Below, piece after piece: positions 1 through 9,213 of a stretch of DNA of 64,000 bases (position 1 is the first letter of the stretch; each line of letters opens with the position of its first letter). The notes beneath the pieces were generated by a model, which saw nothing but the letters and a program-made list of their open reading frames with translations, did not search any database and was not told the DNA's origin. Source of the stretch: Planctomycetota bacterium (GTDB lineage: Bacteria; Planctomycetota; UBA11346); contig JANWWU010000022.1 in the NCBI GenBank assembly GCA_025055595.1, forward strand, positions 1-64,000. Reading direction: 5' to 3'. The position numbers and the translations under genes were made by a program.

Positions 1-344
1 GCCACCCAGCCAACATCGCCGATGAACTTGCCGCTCTTGATCTCGAGGCCGCTCATCGGGCTCCAGGTGCCGTAGGCCTGCTTGACGCCGATCGAGCCGT
101 CGCCGGGCGCGTAAAGATCGACCTGGGCCGCGATCTTCTCGGTGATCGTTGCCGCGAGTCCCAACTTAGCAGCGTAGTTGAACTCGGTGTTACTCTTCCT
201 GTACTCCGGGTCACTATTGATCAGCGATTCCGTCGACAGGATCGAGTCGACGAAACCGTCGAACTTCAGCTGCGGGTCGGCAGCGATGGCGAGGGGGACG
301 GCGGCCACGCAGGCCAGGGTGGGAACGAGGGTGGTGAGTCGCAT
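1..344 (-). CDS. Outer-membrane beta-barrel (porin-like) protein, N-terminal part
   Basis: The reading frame starts at an ATG at 344, preceded by a good AGGAG ribosome site, and runs off the left edge, so only about 114 residues are visible. The first 22 residues are a signal peptide (MRLTTLVPTLACVAAVPLAIA, mature start at AADPQ). The mature part has alternating hydrophobic/polar strands with Tyr, Trp and Gly (for example YGTWSPMSGLEIKSGKFIG), as in porin-like barrels of the OmpL/putative-porin type. The family call is an inference from this pattern. It is divergent from cdsA; the 222-bp gap between them shows no clear promoter. Confidence 0.6.
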   Translation of the reverse strand, partial: MRLTTLVPTLACVAAVPLAIAADPQLKFDGFVDSILSTESLINSDPEYRKSNTEFNYAAKLGLAATITEKIAAQVDLYAPGDGSIGVKQAYGTWSPMSGLEIKSGKFIGDVGWV

Positions 345-566
345 GGAGTCTCCTGCAAGGGTGACGAGGACCGGCTGGGCCGGGGAGCAGTGACGCCGTG
401 GGGCACGGGGATCGATTCCTGCTCCACGAGTGAGTGTGTGGCGCAGTCAAAAACCGCAAGTGTCGCTTGGCGCAGCATTCATTGTTTCTTCATCCGGCGT
501 CTGCGCCGCCAGCGGACGGCGCGGCGGATGCCTTGGGCTGCCCGCGCTCTGCGCTACGCTGCAAAT

Positions 567-1466
567 ATGCCGCGCGACCTGCAGCTGCGCCTGCTCTTCG
601 GCGCCGCGCTGATCGCGATCGTCGGCGGCGCGGTCGCGCTTGATCTCGGCAGCGGCCAGCGCTGGGGCGCGCTGGCGCTCGGCGGTGCCGCGGCGGCGCT
701 CGGGGCGCGCGAGTTCGCGCGCCTGGCACGGGTGCGCGCGGCCGGGGTCCGGCTGGCGCCGATGCTGCTCGTCTCCCTCGCCCTCGTCGCGATCGCGCAC
801 TGCTATCCGGGCGGCGTCTGGGCCCAGCACTGTCCGGAAGTGGCGGCGCGCCTCGCTTCGGCCCCGCTCGAAGCCCTGGTGCTCGGTGCCGGGCTGGTGT
901 GGGCGACGCTGTCGCAGATGGTCGGACAGCAGCCGACGGCCGGCTTCTTCGCGCAGGTCGGCGGCTCGCTGTTCGGCATGCTCTACCTCGGCGTCAATCT
1001 CTACCTCCTCGAGCGCCTGGCCCTGCTCGGCGATCCCGCCCAGCCCGACCGCGGCCTGCAGTGGCTCGCCTGCTACCTCGTCGCGGTCAAGTGCGGCGAT
1101 GTCACAGCCTACTTCGGCGGCCGGGCCTTCGGCCGCCATGCCCTGTGCCCGGCGATCAGCCCGGGCAAGACCTGGGAAGGCTTCGCCTGCAGCTTCCTCG
1201 GCGCGATCGGCGGCACCTGGCTCATGCACGCGCTGTTCGCCAGCATCGGCGCCTCGCCCTTCGCGGCCTGGTGGCAGCCCGTGATCTGGGGCCTGGTCCT
1301 CGGCCCCTTGGGCGCGGCCGGCGACCTCGCGGAAAGCTGCATGAAGCGCGACGCGGCGATGAAGGACAGCGGCCGCGGGGCGCCAGGCTTCGGCGGCTAC
1401 CTCGACCTGCTCGACGCCGTCTTGTTCGCCGCCCCCGTCGCCTTCCTGCTCGCCGTCGCCATGTGA
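567..1466 (+). CDS. cdsA: Phosphatidate cytidylyltransferase
   Basis: CDP-diglyceride synthase makes CDP-diacylglycerol from CTP and phosphatidic acid at the inner membrane, the entry point to phospholipids. The 299-residue product has repeated hydrophobic segments. Its C-terminus carries the family signature, seen as SCMKRDAAMKDSGRG followed by PGFGGYLDLLD. Two usually conserved positions differ: His of GHGG is Phe, and Arg of DRLD is Leu. The reading frame is open from 390, but the ATG at 567 gives the normal family length and begins with a membrane-type N-terminus. No clear ribosome site is visible. It heads the envelope-lipid operon. Confidence 0.9.
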   Translation: MPRDLQLRLLFGAALIAIVGGAVALDLGSGQRWGALALGGAAAALGAREFARLARVRAAGVRLAPMLLVSLALVAIAHCYPGGVWAQHCPEVAARLASAPLEALVLGAGLVWATLSQMVGQQPTAGFFAQVGGSLFGMLYLGVNLYLLERLALLGDPAQPDRGLQWLACYLVAVKCGDVTAYFGGRAFGRHALCPAISPGKTWEGFACSFLGAIGGTWLMHALFASIGASPFAAWWQPVIWGLVLGPLGAAGDLAESCMKRDAAMKDSGRGAPGFGGYLDLLDAVLFAAPVAFLLAVAM

Positions 1467-1472
1467 GCGGGT

Positions 1473-3122
1473 TTGACCGCTGCCGGCGTCGCCGAACATG
1501 GCGGCGTGCGCATCGCGATCGCTCAGCTCGATCTCCGCATCGCCGACTTCGCGGCGGCCGCGCAGGCGATCGGCGAGGCGGCGCGCGCGGCCCGCGCCGC
1601 CGGCTGCGATCTGCTGGTGACCCCGGAGCTGGCGGCCTTCGGCGGCTATCCGCCGCGCGACCTGCTCGAGCGACGCGATCTCGTGCTCGCGCAGTGGCGT
1701 TGCGTGCAGGAGCTGGCAGCCGAGCTCGCCCTGCCGACGCTCGTCGGCTGCGCCGAGCCGCTGGAGCCCGGCATCGGGCCGGCGCTGGCGAACAGCCTGG
1801 TGCTGCTCGCCGATGGCCGGGTGGTCGCCAGCTACCGCAAGCGCCTGCTGCCGACCTACGATGTCTTCGACGAGCGGCGCTATTTTCGGCCCGGGGACGC
1901 CCCGTTGCTGATCGCGCTCGCTGGACGGCGCATCGCGCTGAGCATCTGCGAGGACATCTGGACGGCGGACTTCGCCGGCATCGCCTACTGCCAGGATCCG
2001 CTGGCCGACATCGCCGGACGCTGCGATGTGCTGGTCAATGCCAGCGCTTCGCCCTGGCACCTCGGCAAGCCGGCGCTGCGCCACCGCTTGCTGCACAGCG
2101 TCGCGCGGCGCATCGGCGCGCCCGTCGTCTATGTCAATCAGGTCGGCGGGCAGGACGAGCTGCTCTTTGACGGCGACTCGGCGGCGATCGCCCCCGATGG
2201 CGGCTGGATCTGCGCTGCCCCGCGCTGGCAGCAGGGGCTGTGGGTCGCCGACCTCGCCGCGCGCTGCCCGGCGCCGCCAGCGCCTCATCCCCTCGATGAC
2301 CTGCATGCGGCGCTGGTCACCGGCATCCGCGACTACTGCCGCAAGACCGGTCAGCAGCGGGTGGTGCTCGGTCTTTCGGGCGGCATCGACAGCGCGCTGA
2401 CCGCCGCCCTCGCGGTCGATGCCTTGGGCGCGGACGCGGTGACCGGCCTGCTGATGCCCGGGCCCTTCAGCAGCCCGGGATCGGTCAGCGACGCTCGGCG
2501 CCTCGCCGACAACCTCGGCATCCAGCGAGCGATCCTGCCGATCAGCGAGCTGTGGGAGCGGGCGCTGGCGGTGCTCGCGCCGCTCGGGGAGCCGTCCGAC
2601 CTCACCAGCCAGAACCTGCAGGCGCGCCTGCGCGGTACCCTGGTGATGGCGGCGGCCAATCAGCTCGGCGCGATGGCGCTGACCACCGGCAACAAGAGCG
2701 AGCTCGCCACCGGCTACTGCACGATCTACGGCGACATGAACGGCGGGCTGGCGCCGCTGGGCGATGTCTACAAGACGACGGTGTGGGAGCTCGCGCGGCG
2801 CATCAACGAGCGCGCCGGCGCCGAGCGCATCCCGCAGGCCTCGATCGACAAGGCGCCGAGCGCGGAGCTGCGCCCGAACCAGACCGATCAGGACACCCTG
2901 CCGCCCTATCCGGTGCTCGATCGCATTCTGATCGCCTACCTCGAGGAAGGCCGCAGCCGCGACGACCTCGTCGCTGCCGGCGAGGACGCTGCGACCGTCG
3001 ATCGCGTGCTGCGGATGGTCGAGCTCTCGGAGTTCAAGCGCCGGCAGGCGGCACCGGCGCTGCGCGTCTCGCGCAAGGCCTTCGGGATGGGGCGGCGCAT
3101 CCCGATCGCGCGCGCGTGCTGA
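1473..3122 (+). CDS. nadE: Glutamine-dependent NAD+ synthetase
   Basis: The enzyme converts nicotinate adenine dinucleotide to NAD+ using ammonia released from glutamine. The N-terminal half is a nitrilase-fold amidase with the Glu-Lys-Cys triad visible as TPELAAFGG, SYRKRLLPTYD and SICEDIW. The C-terminal half is the synthetase with the ATP-pyrophosphatase loop GLSGGIDSALT, then LTTGNKSELATGYCTIYGD and the tail motif KAPSAELRPNQTDQD. At about 549 residues it fits the two-domain bacterial form. The start is ambiguous: TTG at 1473, or GTG at 1506, which would give the family-typical N-terminus VRIAIAQLD. It follows cdsA by 6 nt. Confidence 0.95.
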   Translation: MTAAGVAEHGGVRIAIAQLDLRIADFAAAAQAIGEAARAARAAGCDLLVTPELAAFGGYPPRDLLERRDLVLAQWRCVQELAAELALPTLVGCAEPLEPGIGPALANSLVLLADGRVVASYRKRLLPTYDVFDERRYFRPGDAPLLIALAGRRIALSICEDIWTADFAGIAYCQDPLADIAGRCDVLVNASASPWHLGKPALRHRLLHSVARRIGAPVVYVNQVGGQDELLFDGDSAAIAPDGGWICAAPRWQQGLWVADLAARCPAPPAPHPLDDLHAALVTGIRDYCRKTGQQRVVLGLSGGIDSALTAALAVDALGADAVTGLLMPGPFSSPGSVSDARRLADNLGIQRAILPISELWERALAVLAPLGEPSDLTSQNLQARLRGTLVMAAANQLGAMALTTGNKSELATGYCTIYGDMNGGLAPLGDVYKTTVWELARRINERAGAERIPQASIDKAPSAELRPNQTDQDTLPPYPVLDRILIAYLEEGRSRDDLVAAGEDAATVDRVLRMVELSEFKRRQAAPALRVSRKAFGMGRRIPIARAC

Positions 3123-4504
3123 GAGTCCTCGGCCTGGGCGCAGGGCTGGCCTCGGCGCTGGCGGGCGCGTCGCCGGCCGCCCTGGAACCAGGGCCGGGCG
3201 GCGTGTGGCCGCGCCTGCTCATTGCCAGCAGCAACGATCTGTTCGGAAACGGTCTCGGCAACGGCGACGACTTTCGGACCGCGGGGGCGGCGGCGCAGCT
3301 GCGGCTGGGGCCGCTGCTGCTGGTCGGCGATGCCGCACTGCTGACCGATCGCAGCGGCGGCACGCGCTGCGATGTCGTCTTTGGCGGGGCGCTGTGGCGC
3401 TGGGGCGGGGAGGCGACGCGGCTCGGCTGGTCGGCGACGGCGGCCGTCGGCGGCGGGGTGCGCGCTGCCGGTTCCCTCGGCGGTGCCGAGATCCAGAACC
3501 GCGTGCACCGGCTGCTCGGCATCGCCGGGGTGTCGCTGGCCTACGACGGGGACCTGACGGCGTCGCCGGCGCTCCTCGCCGCGGCTGCCGGCGGCTGGTG
3601 GAGCCCGGCGCCGCTCGGCACGGGCTGGTGGGGCTGGGAGTTCGTCGCGTGCGGCTCGGCGGTCGGCGACGGCGAACGGCAGCTGACTGCCGGGCCGCGC
3701 TGGGTCCTGCTCGGCCAGGAAGGGTCCTGGTGGCTCGCTGCCTACCGCCAGTGGTGGGACGGCGAGCCGCCGCGAGCGACGCTGGCGACCGTCGCCTCGC
3801 GCGAGAGCGGCTGGTGGGCCGAGATCGGCAGCGATGCCGTGCCCTGGGGGCGCGGCCCCCGGGCCTGGGGCTATCGCGTGCGCTCGGCGTGGAACCCGCA
3901 GACCCGCGCCGCGCTCGGCAGCGTCGGAGTGGTGTGGGCGCCGGGCGTCGCAGGGGCCGGCGCCGAGCTGTGGCTCGAGCACGAGCTCGCGCTCTACACC
4001 GGCGGCGGCCTCGGGGTGCAGCTGCGCTGGCGGCCCTGGCCGTGGCAGGACAGCGGCCGCTGGTGCGGGCCGCTGCTCGACTATCGCTTCGGCACCGAAC
4101 CCGCGGGCCGGCACCTGCTCGATCTCGGTTCCGGCGAGGCGCCGGCGGAGGCCGATCTGCGGCATGATCAGCTGAGCATCGGCTGGGAGGAAGCGTGGCG
4201 CTCGCCGCCGCACGGGCGCTGGCGCGCCATCCCCTTCGTGCAGGCGAGCAGCGGGCTGCGCCAGGAGGGCCTGGTCGTCATCGGGCAGCGGCGCGTGCAG
4301 CACAGCACGCGGGCGACCACGATCGCGCTGCGCGGCGGCTGCGGGCTGCGGGCGGAGTGGGCGGAGACCCTGAGCCTCGGCCTGAGCTGGGAGGGCTGGC
4401 TGCCGGCCTGGCGCGAGACGCTGTCGGCGCCTCCGCTCGTCGTGACGCTCAACGATGCGGGCTGGGCCTGGGGCGCGCAGCTCGCAGCGCTGCTCGCCTG
4501 GTGA
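3116..4504 (+). CDS. LpxR-like lipid A 3'-O-deacylase (DUF2219-like outer-membrane protein)
   Basis: The predicted 462-residue secreted barrel starts at a GTG that overlaps the end of nadE by 7 nt. A signal peptide ([19 protein letters not shown]) is followed by [19 protein letters not shown] and, about 75 residues on, by [15 protein letters not shown]. These resemble the LpxR active-site segments, where an Asn-Asp pair, a Thr/Ser and a His are essential; here they would be N40, D41, T55 and H131. LpxR removes the 3' acyloxyacyl group from lipid A in the outer membrane. The position just ahead of ompH-lpxD-lpxC supports an envelope role. It is longer than the roughly 320-residue enzyme of Salmonella, and the rest of the barrel is not recognisable, so the call rests on these motifs. 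Confidence 0.55.
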   Translation: MLRVLGLGAGLASALAGASPAALEPGPGGVWPRLLIASSNDLFGNGLGNGDDFRTAGAAAQLRLGPLLLVGDAALLTDRSGGTRCDVVFGGALWRWGGEATRLGWSATAAVGGGVRAAGSLGGAEIQNRVHRLLGIAGVSLAYDGDLTASPALLAAAAGGWWSPAPLGTGWWGWEFVACGSAVGDGERQLTAGPRWVLLGQEGSWWLAAYRQWWDGEPPRATLATVASRESGWWAEIGSDAVPWGRGPRAWGYRVRSAWNPQTRAALGSVGVVWAPGVAGAGAELWLEHELALYTGGGLGVQLRWRPWPWQDSGRWCGPLLDYRFGTEPAGRHLLDLGSGEAPAEADLRHDQLSIGWEEAWRSPPHGRWRAIPFVQASSGLRQEGLVVIGQRRVQHSTRATTIALRGGCGLRAEWAETLSLGLSWEGWLPAWRETLSAPPLVVTLNDAGWAWGAQLAALLAW

Positions 4505-4528
4505 GGCGGGGCGCCGCCCCGCCCCTTT
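4505..4528 (+). terminator. GC-rich hairpin after the LpxR-like gene
   Basis: Immediately after the stop codon lies a perfect 8-bp inverted repeat, GGCGGGGC and GCCCCGCC, with a 3-nt loop, followed by CC and only three T. It may act as a partial terminator or mRNA 3' stabiliser between the upstream genes and ompH. The short T run makes full termination uncertain. Confidence 0.4.
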
Positions 4529-4558
4529 CGCCGGCCGGAAGCGGCATATGTTGCAGCA

Positions 4559-5143
4559 ATGCGCCGTGTTCTTCTCATCGCCCTGGTCGTGAGCGCGCTG
4601 AGCGCTGGCGACAGCGGCGATGCCCCGCGCTATGCGGTGATCCGCCTGATCGATGCGATCAACGCCAGCCGCAGCTATCAGGAGCGCATCGAGCGCTTCC
4701 GCCAGGAGGAAGCGCAGATCAAGGCCCGGCTCAAGGAGTTCGAAGACCAGATCCAGAGGCTGTCGACCTCCCTCGAGGCCCTGCCCGCGGGCAGCGAGCG
4801 CTTCTTGCAGATCCAGGAAGAGCTGGAGGCGACCAAGGCGCGGCGCGAGGCCTATGCCCGGCGCGTCACCGCGGATTTCGAGCGGCGGCAGATCGCGATC
4901 ATCCGCGAGCAGTACCAGCTGGCGCTCGATCGGCTGGCGGAGTTCTGCCGCCAGCGCGGCATCCGCCTCGTCCTGCAGGCGGCCGAGCGCGATCTCGCGG
5001 CGCGCGACCTGATGCTGATGAACCTGCGCGTCGAGATGCAGACCGCGCTCTTCTACGATCCCGCGCTGGACATCACCGATGCCTTCGTCGGCTATGCCAA
5101 TCAGCGCTACGCCGACGAGGCGGCGAAGGCGGGCAATCCGTGA
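4559..5143 (+). CDS. OmpH/Skp family periplasmic chaperone
   Basis: The 194-residue protein has an N-terminal signal peptide ([19 protein letters not shown]) and then a long, charged, nearly uninterrupted helical region (about residues 40-150, rich in Glu, Arg, Gln and Lys) typical of the Skp coiled-coil tentacles. Skp holds unfolded outer-membrane proteins during their passage to the Bam complex. The gene directly precedes lpxD, the classical ompH-lpxD arrangement in diderm bacteria, and its TGA overlaps the lpxD GTG by 4 nt, which suggests coupled translation. Confidence 0.85.
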   Translation: MRRVLLIALVVSALSAGDSGDAPRYAVIRLIDAINASRSYQERIERFRQEEAQIKARLKEFEDQIQRLSTSLEALPAGSERFLQIQEELEATKARREAYARRVTADFERRQIAIIREQYQLALDRLAEFCRQRGIRLVLQAAERDLAARDLMLMNLRVEMQTALFYDPALDITDAFVGYANQRYADEAAKAGNP

Positions 5144-6219
5144 GCGCGGGCTGGTCGATCACCGTCGGCGAGCTGGCGCAGCTGATCGGTGGCCGGGTGG
5201 TGCCCGCGGCCGGGGAGGACCAGGCGACGGCCAGTGCCCGCGCGCTGCGCGGCCTGGCGGGCCTGCACGAGGCCGGACCGGCGGATCTCAGCTTCCTGAC
5301 CAATCCGCGCTACGAGAGCCAGCTCGCCAGCACGCGCGCGGGCTGCGTGCTGATCGCCAGCGAGCGCGCGCCCCTGCCGCACGCGGCGCAGCTCGTCGTC
5401 CCCCATCCCGATGCCACCCTCGCGCAGCTCGTCGCGCGCTTCGCGCCGCCGCCGGCGCAGCCCCCGCTCGGCATCCATCCGACGGCGGTGATCGGCGAGC
5501 GCGTACGGCTCGGTCGCGGCTGCCGCATCGGCCCCTATGTCGTGATCGGCGACGACTGCGAGCTCGGCGACGGCTGCGTCCTGCACGCCCAGGTCGTGCT
5601 CGGGGAGGGGGTGCGGCTCGGACCGGGCTGCGTGCTCTATCCGCATGCCAGCGTCCGCGAGCGCTGCGTGCTCGGCGCCCGCGTGATCGTGCACAACGGG
5701 GCGGTGATCGGCTCCGACGGCTTCGGCTACGCGACGGTCGACGGCGTGCACCACAAGATTCCGCAGATCGGCACCGTCGTCATCGAAGACGATGTCGAGA
5801 TCGGAGCGAACACCGCGATCGACCGCGCGCGCTTCGGCCGCACGCGGATCGGCGCCGGCACCAAGATCGACAACCTCGTGCAGATCGCGCACAATGTCGA
5901 GATCGGACCGCACAGCATCATCGTCGCCCAGGCCGGGATCGCCGGCTCGAGCAAGCTCGGGCATCATGTGACGCTCGCCGGGCAGGCGGGCATCGCCGGC
6001 CACCTGCGCATCGGCGACCGCGTCACCGTCACCGGGCAGTGCGGGGTGACCAAGGACCTGCCCGAGGGCGCGGTGGTCCGCGGCTCGCCGGCCCAGGACT
6101 TCAAGGCGCAGATCGCGCAGGAGGTGGCGGTGCGCAAGCTGCCCGGGGTGCTGGCGCGCCTGGCGCGCCTCGAGCAGCAGATCGCCGGGCTCTTGGCCGA
6201 CAAGGAGCCTCGTTCATGA
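5140..6219 (+). CDS. lpxD: UDP-3-O-acylglucosamine N-acyltransferase
   Basis: LpxD adds the second hydroxyacyl chain to UDP-3-O-acyl-glucosamine, the third step of lipid A synthesis. The 359-residue protein has an N-terminal uridine-binding domain ([19 protein letters not shown]) and a long left-handed beta-helix of hexapeptide repeats ([19 protein letters not shown] and onward). The catalytic His lies in [12 protein letters not shown], and the C-terminal helix (residues about 325-355) forms the usual trimer stalk. The GTG start at 5140 overlaps the ompH stop by 4 nt, and the stop overlaps the next ATG by 4 nt. Confidence 0.95.
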   Translation: MSAGWSITVGELAQLIGGRVVPAAGEDQATASARALRGLAGLHEAGPADLSFLTNPRYESQLASTRAGCVLIASERAPLPHAAQLVVPHPDATLAQLVARFAPPPAQPPLGIHPTAVIGERVRLGRGCRIGPYVVIGDDCELGDGCVLHAQVVLGEGVRLGPGCVLYPHASVRERCVLGARVIVHNGAVIGSDGFGYATVDGVHHKIPQIGTVVIEDDVEIGANTAIDRARFGRTRIGAGTKIDNLVQIAHNVEIGPHSIIVAQAGIAGSSKLGHHVTLAGQAGIAGHLRIGDRVTVTGQCGVTKDLPEGAVVRGSPAQDFKAQIAQEVAVRKLPGVLARLARLEQQIAGLLADKEPRS

Positions 6220-7502
6220 GCGTGCAGCGGACCATCGGCACCGATGTCAGCATCTCCGGCATCGGCCTGCACAGCGGGGAGCCGTGCACCGTGACCTGCC
6301 GCCCCGCCCCGCCCGATCACGGCATCGTCTTCGTGCGCACCGACCTGCCGGGCCAGCCCTGCGTGCTGGCGCATCCCGAGCACCTCTGCCAGCGGCAGCG
6401 CCGCACCGCCCTCGCCGTCGGCGCGGTCGAGATCCACACCTGCGAGCACTTCCTCGCCGCGGCCTACGGCCTCGGCATCGACAACCTGCGCGTCGAGCTG
6501 ACGGCCACCGAGCTGCCCGGCCTCGACGGCTCGGCCAAGCCTTTCGTCGAGCTGCTGGCCGGCGCCGGCATCATCGAGCAGGGCGTGGAGCGGCGCACCT
6601 TCGAGCTCGGCGAGCCCGTCTCGGTCAGCCATGACAACCGCTCGATCATCGCCCTGCCGTGGAAGGGCGGCCTGAAGATCACCTACACGCTCGATGACCA
6701 CGGCGGGGCGCTGCTCGGCGCCCAGGTGGTCGAGATCGAGGTCAATGAGCGCAGCTTCGCCGAGCAGATCGCGCCGGCGCGGACCTTCTGCATGAAGCAC
6801 GAGGTCGAGGCGCTGCGCGCCGCCGGGCTCGGCAAGGGTGCGACCTACGAGAACACCTGCGTCTACGACGGCGACCGGGTGATCGGCACCACCCTGCGCT
6901 TCCGCGACGAGGCGGCGCGCCACAAGATCCTCGATCTCATCGGGGACCTGGCGCATGTCCGCCGCCGCCTACAGGCGCACATCGTCGCCGTGCGCACCGG
7001 CCACCGCGAGAACATGCAGCTCGTCCAGGAGCTGAACCGGCGCATCGCCGAGCAGGAGAAGCCGCGCGTCATCTTCGACACCCGGCGCATCCTCGAGCTG
7101 CTGCCGCACCGCTTCCCGATGCTGCTCGTCGACCGCATCGTCGAGTACGAGGCCGGCAAGCGCATCGTCGGCATCAAGGGCGTCTCGATCAACGAGCCGT
7201 TCTTCGCCGGACACTTCCCCGGCAATCCGGTGATGCCGGGCGTGCTGCAGCTCGAGGCGATGGCGCAGACCGGGGCGATCATGCTGATGCTGCACGAGGA
7301 ACCGGGCAGCCGGCGGATCCCGTTCCTGATGAGCATGGAGAAGGTGAAGTTCCGGCGCCCGGTCGTGCCGGGCGATGTCCTGCGCATCGAGCTCGAGGTC
7401 CTGCGCCTGCGCAGCCGGATGAGCGCCTGCATGGGCAAGACCCTGGTCGATGGCCAAGTGTGCTGCGAGGCCGAGATCCGCTCGGTGATGATGGAGCCGT
7501 GA
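6216..7502 (+). CDS. lpxC-fabZ: Bifunctional UDP-3-O-acyl-GlcNAc deacetylase / 3-hydroxyacyl-ACP dehydratase
   Basis: This 428-residue fusion joins LpxC, the committed zinc deacetylase of lipid A synthesis (about residues 1-285), to FabZ, the fatty-acid dehydratase (about 290-428). LpxC zinc and catalytic residues are visible in [24 protein letters not shown] and [10 protein letters not shown]. FabZ shows [13 protein letters not shown], the hot-dog His in [13 protein letters not shown] and the Glu in [10 protein letters not shown]. Similar fusions are known in Bacteroidetes and planctomycete-type bacteria. Having both enzymes on one chain may balance use of 3-hydroxyacyl-ACP between lipid A and phospholipids. 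Coupled by 4-nt overlaps to lpxD and yqgE; lpxA, often next, is absent. Confidence 0.95.
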   Translation: MSVQRTIGTDVSISGIGLHSGEPCTVTCRPAPPDHGIVFVRTDLPGQPCVLAHPEHLCQRQRRTALAVGAVEIHTCEHFLAAAYGLGIDNLRVELTATELPGLDGSAKPFVELLAGAGIIEQGVERRTFELGEPVSVSHDNRSIIALPWKGGLKITYTLDDHGGALLGAQVVEIEVNERSFAEQIAPARTFCMKHEVEALRAAGLGKGATYENTCVYDGDRVIGTTLRFRDEAARHKILDLIGDLAHVRRRLQAHIVAVRTGHRENMQLVQELNRRIAEQEKPRVIFDTRRILELLPHRFPMLLVDRIVEYEAGKRIVGIKGVSINEPFFAGHFPGNPVMPGVLQLEAMAQTGAIMLMLHEEPGSRRIPFLMSMEKVKFRRPVVPGDVLRIELEVLRLRSRMSACMGKTLVDGQVCCEAEIRSVMMEP

Positions 7503-8032
7503 GCCCCGCCGCCGGCATGTTCCTGGTCGCCGCCCCGCACCTCGGGGACCCCAACTTCATGCGCAGCGTCGTCTACCTGCTGCGCCACGGCGAGGACGGC
7601 AGCATGGGGCTGATCGTCAATCGTCCGCTGCCGATGCCGCTGTCGGAGATCTGGGACGAGACGCCGGAGGGCCTGCGCGATGCGCAGGTCGTCGCCGAAG
7701 GTGGCCCGGTCGACCGCCATCAGGGGCTGCTGCTGCACGGCGATCCCTCGTTGCCGGGCTGCCAGCCGCTGGCCGCCGATCTCGCGATCGGCGGGGAGCG
7801 CGCGGCGCTCGCCGTGCGCTATGCGCGCGGCCCGGACGGCAGCGGTCCTCGGCTCTTCCTCGGTTATGCTGGATGGGGCCCGGGTCAGCTCGCCGAAGAG
7901 ATCGCCGAGGGTGCCTGGCTGCTGCGGCCGGGCAGCGCGCTGCATGTCGTCATGGCGCCCGACCACGATCTGTGGCAGCGCCTGCTCGCCGGCGGCAGCG
8001 CCGTCGGCCCGCCGGCGCCGTCGCTGAACTAG
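7499..8032 (+). CDS. YqgE/AlgH family protein
   Basis: The 177-residue product carries the family hallmarks: an N-terminal GMFLVAAPHLGDPNFMRSV, the internal GLIVNRPLPMPLSEIW, the glycine segment VAEGGPVDRHQGLLLHGD, and LFLGYAGWGPGQLAEEI. YqgE/AlgH proteins are small cytosolic proteins of unclear molecular function. The start is the GTG at 7499, overlapping the lpxC-fabZ stop by 4 nt; an ATG at 7517 is an alternative. It is the last gene of the envelope operon and ends 1 nt from the convergent HDOD gene. Confidence 0.9.
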   Translation: MSPAAGMFLVAAPHLGDPNFMRSVVYLLRHGEDGSMGLIVNRPLPMPLSEIWDETPEGLRDAQVVAEGGPVDRHQGLLLHGDPSLPGCQPLAADLAIGGERAALAVRYARGPDGSGPRLFLGYAGWGPGQLAEEIAEGAWLLRPGSALHVVMAPDHDLWQRLLAGGSAVGPPAPSLN

Positions 8033-8033
8033 C

Positions 8034-8867
8034 CTAGAGCGCGAGGTCGTCGGCGATCGCGAAGGCGCGATCGACCAGGGCCTGCAGCTCGCCGAGGCGC
8101 AGCTCGAGGCGCGCGACGGCCCAGTCGTCGAAGGCCGGCACGAAGCGATCGCAGCTCGGCCCGAAGCCGATGGCGCGGGTCAGCACATGCGCGACCTGGA
8201 CGAGGGCGCAGATATCGGCGTAGGGACCGCCGCTGCTGGGCTCGCGCCAGCGGCCGAGCACGGCCGCCAGCGGCTCGGGCAGGGACCAGGTTTGCGCCGC
8301 GCGCTGCGCCAGCTCGGGAAGCGGCATGCCGAGCTCCTCGGCGAGGGCCTCGGGCAGCGCCAGCTCGGCGCTGCGGCAGCGCGCCACCGCGCGCGCGTGC
8401 GCTTCCGGAAAATGGATGGCGACGAAAGCGGCGACGAGATCGTGGATCAGACCCGCGACGCGCAGCGCTTCTTCGTCCCACAGCTCGGCGAGGCGCAGGC
8501 GGTGGCGGTACACGGCCGCCAGCACGACGACGAGGTGGCTGACGAGGTAGGCCTGCGCCCAGAAGGCCTTGATCAGCGCCTGCTCCGCGCCGGTGACGGG
8601 CAGGGCGCAGCGCGCCGTGGTCAGCACGGTGCCGAGGCCGTTGTGCACGACGGCCTCCGAGAGGCGATGGGTCGCGCAGCCGGCGGCGTTCGCCTGTCCG
8701 ATCACCAGGGCGGTCAGCGCCGGATCGGTCCCCAGGATGTCGATGACGATCCGCGGCGGGGTATCGCCGATCGCGATGACGCGTTCGAGCTGCGCCAGGG
8801 TCGATGGCAGCGTCGGCATGCTGGCGCTCAGCAGGCGAGCAGCGATCGTGGCAGGCGACAGCGGCAT
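8034..8867 (-). CDS. HDOD domain signalling protein
   Basis: The 277-residue protein fits the HDOD fold: an N-terminal MPTLPSTLAQLERVI segment, TDPALTALVIGQANAAG as in HDOD repeats, and a degenerate HD region around AGLIHDLVAAFVAIHFPEA. HDOD proteins usually lack phosphohydrolase activity and act in signalling linked to motility, biofilm or stress. No other effector domain is attached. The ATG at 8867 is preceded by GGAGC inside the end of the upstream gene, 1 nt away, so the two genes form an operon. The fliOPQR genes are on the other side of the shared upstream region. Confidence 0.75.
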   Translation of the reverse strand: MPLSPATIAARLLSASMPTLPSTLAQLERVIAIGDTPPRIVIDILGTDPALTALVIGQANAAGCATHRLSEAVVHNGLGTVLTTARCALPVTGAEQALIKAFWAQAYLVSHLVVVLAAVYRHRLRLAELWDEEALRVAGLIHDLVAAFVAIHFPEAHARAVARCRSAELALPEALAEELGMPLPELAQRAAQTWSLPEPLAAVLGRWREPSSGGPYADICALVQVAHVLTRAIGFGPSCDRFVPAFDDWAVARLELRLGELQALVDRAFAIADDLAL

Positions 8868-8868
8868 C

Positions 8869-9174
8869 TCAGCTCCGACGCGCGAGGGCGTTGGCGACGC
8901 AGGCGCGCAGCGCTGCCATCAGCGGCAGGTGCTCGACCCGGGCGAAGCGCTCGGCGAGCCCCGCCATCTGCTCCTCGAAGCTTCCCCGCTCGGTGGTGCG
9001 CGGCAGCGGCTGGCCGCGGACGACGATGCGCGGCACTCCGCGCTTCAAGAGCAGGGCGATCATCGCATCGGTCAGCGCCGTGCCCTCGCCGATCAGCACT
9101 AGTCCGTCGACGACGACCGGCCGCGCCAGCACCATGCCGGGAGCGCTGAAAATGACCGGGATGCGCTGCTCCAC
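8869..9174 (-). CDS. Small protein resembling the extra domain of HD-GYP/HDOD proteins
   Basis: The 101-residue protein begins with a beta-rich module reading APGMVLARPVVVDGLVLIGE, then GTALTDAMIALLLKRGVPR. This pattern (start-up of an old setting, then a ligand loop and a helix before a Gly-Val strand) is commonly seen attached to HD-GYP and HDOD regulators; here it stands alone beside an HDOD gene, as if a two-domain protein had been split. The C-terminal third is helical. It is the first gene of the pair and starts 133 nt from fliO, on the opposite strand. Confidence 0.45.
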   Translation of the reverse strand: MEQRIPVIFSAPGMVLARPVVVDGLVLIGEGTALTDAMIALLLKRGVPRIVVRGQPLPRTTERGSFEEQMAGLAERFARVEHLPLMAALRACVANALARRS

Positions 9175-9213
9175 GCCTGCACTCTAACAAACGGCGTGCC
9201 GAAAGGAAGGGGG

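Noticed and set aside
447-2306. Long open frame (about 619 codons) on the minus strand under cdsA and nadE
   Set aside because: It is antisense to two well-recognised genes, its protein is a low-complexity Arg/Ala/Gly/Gln mix, and GC-rich coding DNA commonly leaves such open antisense frames.
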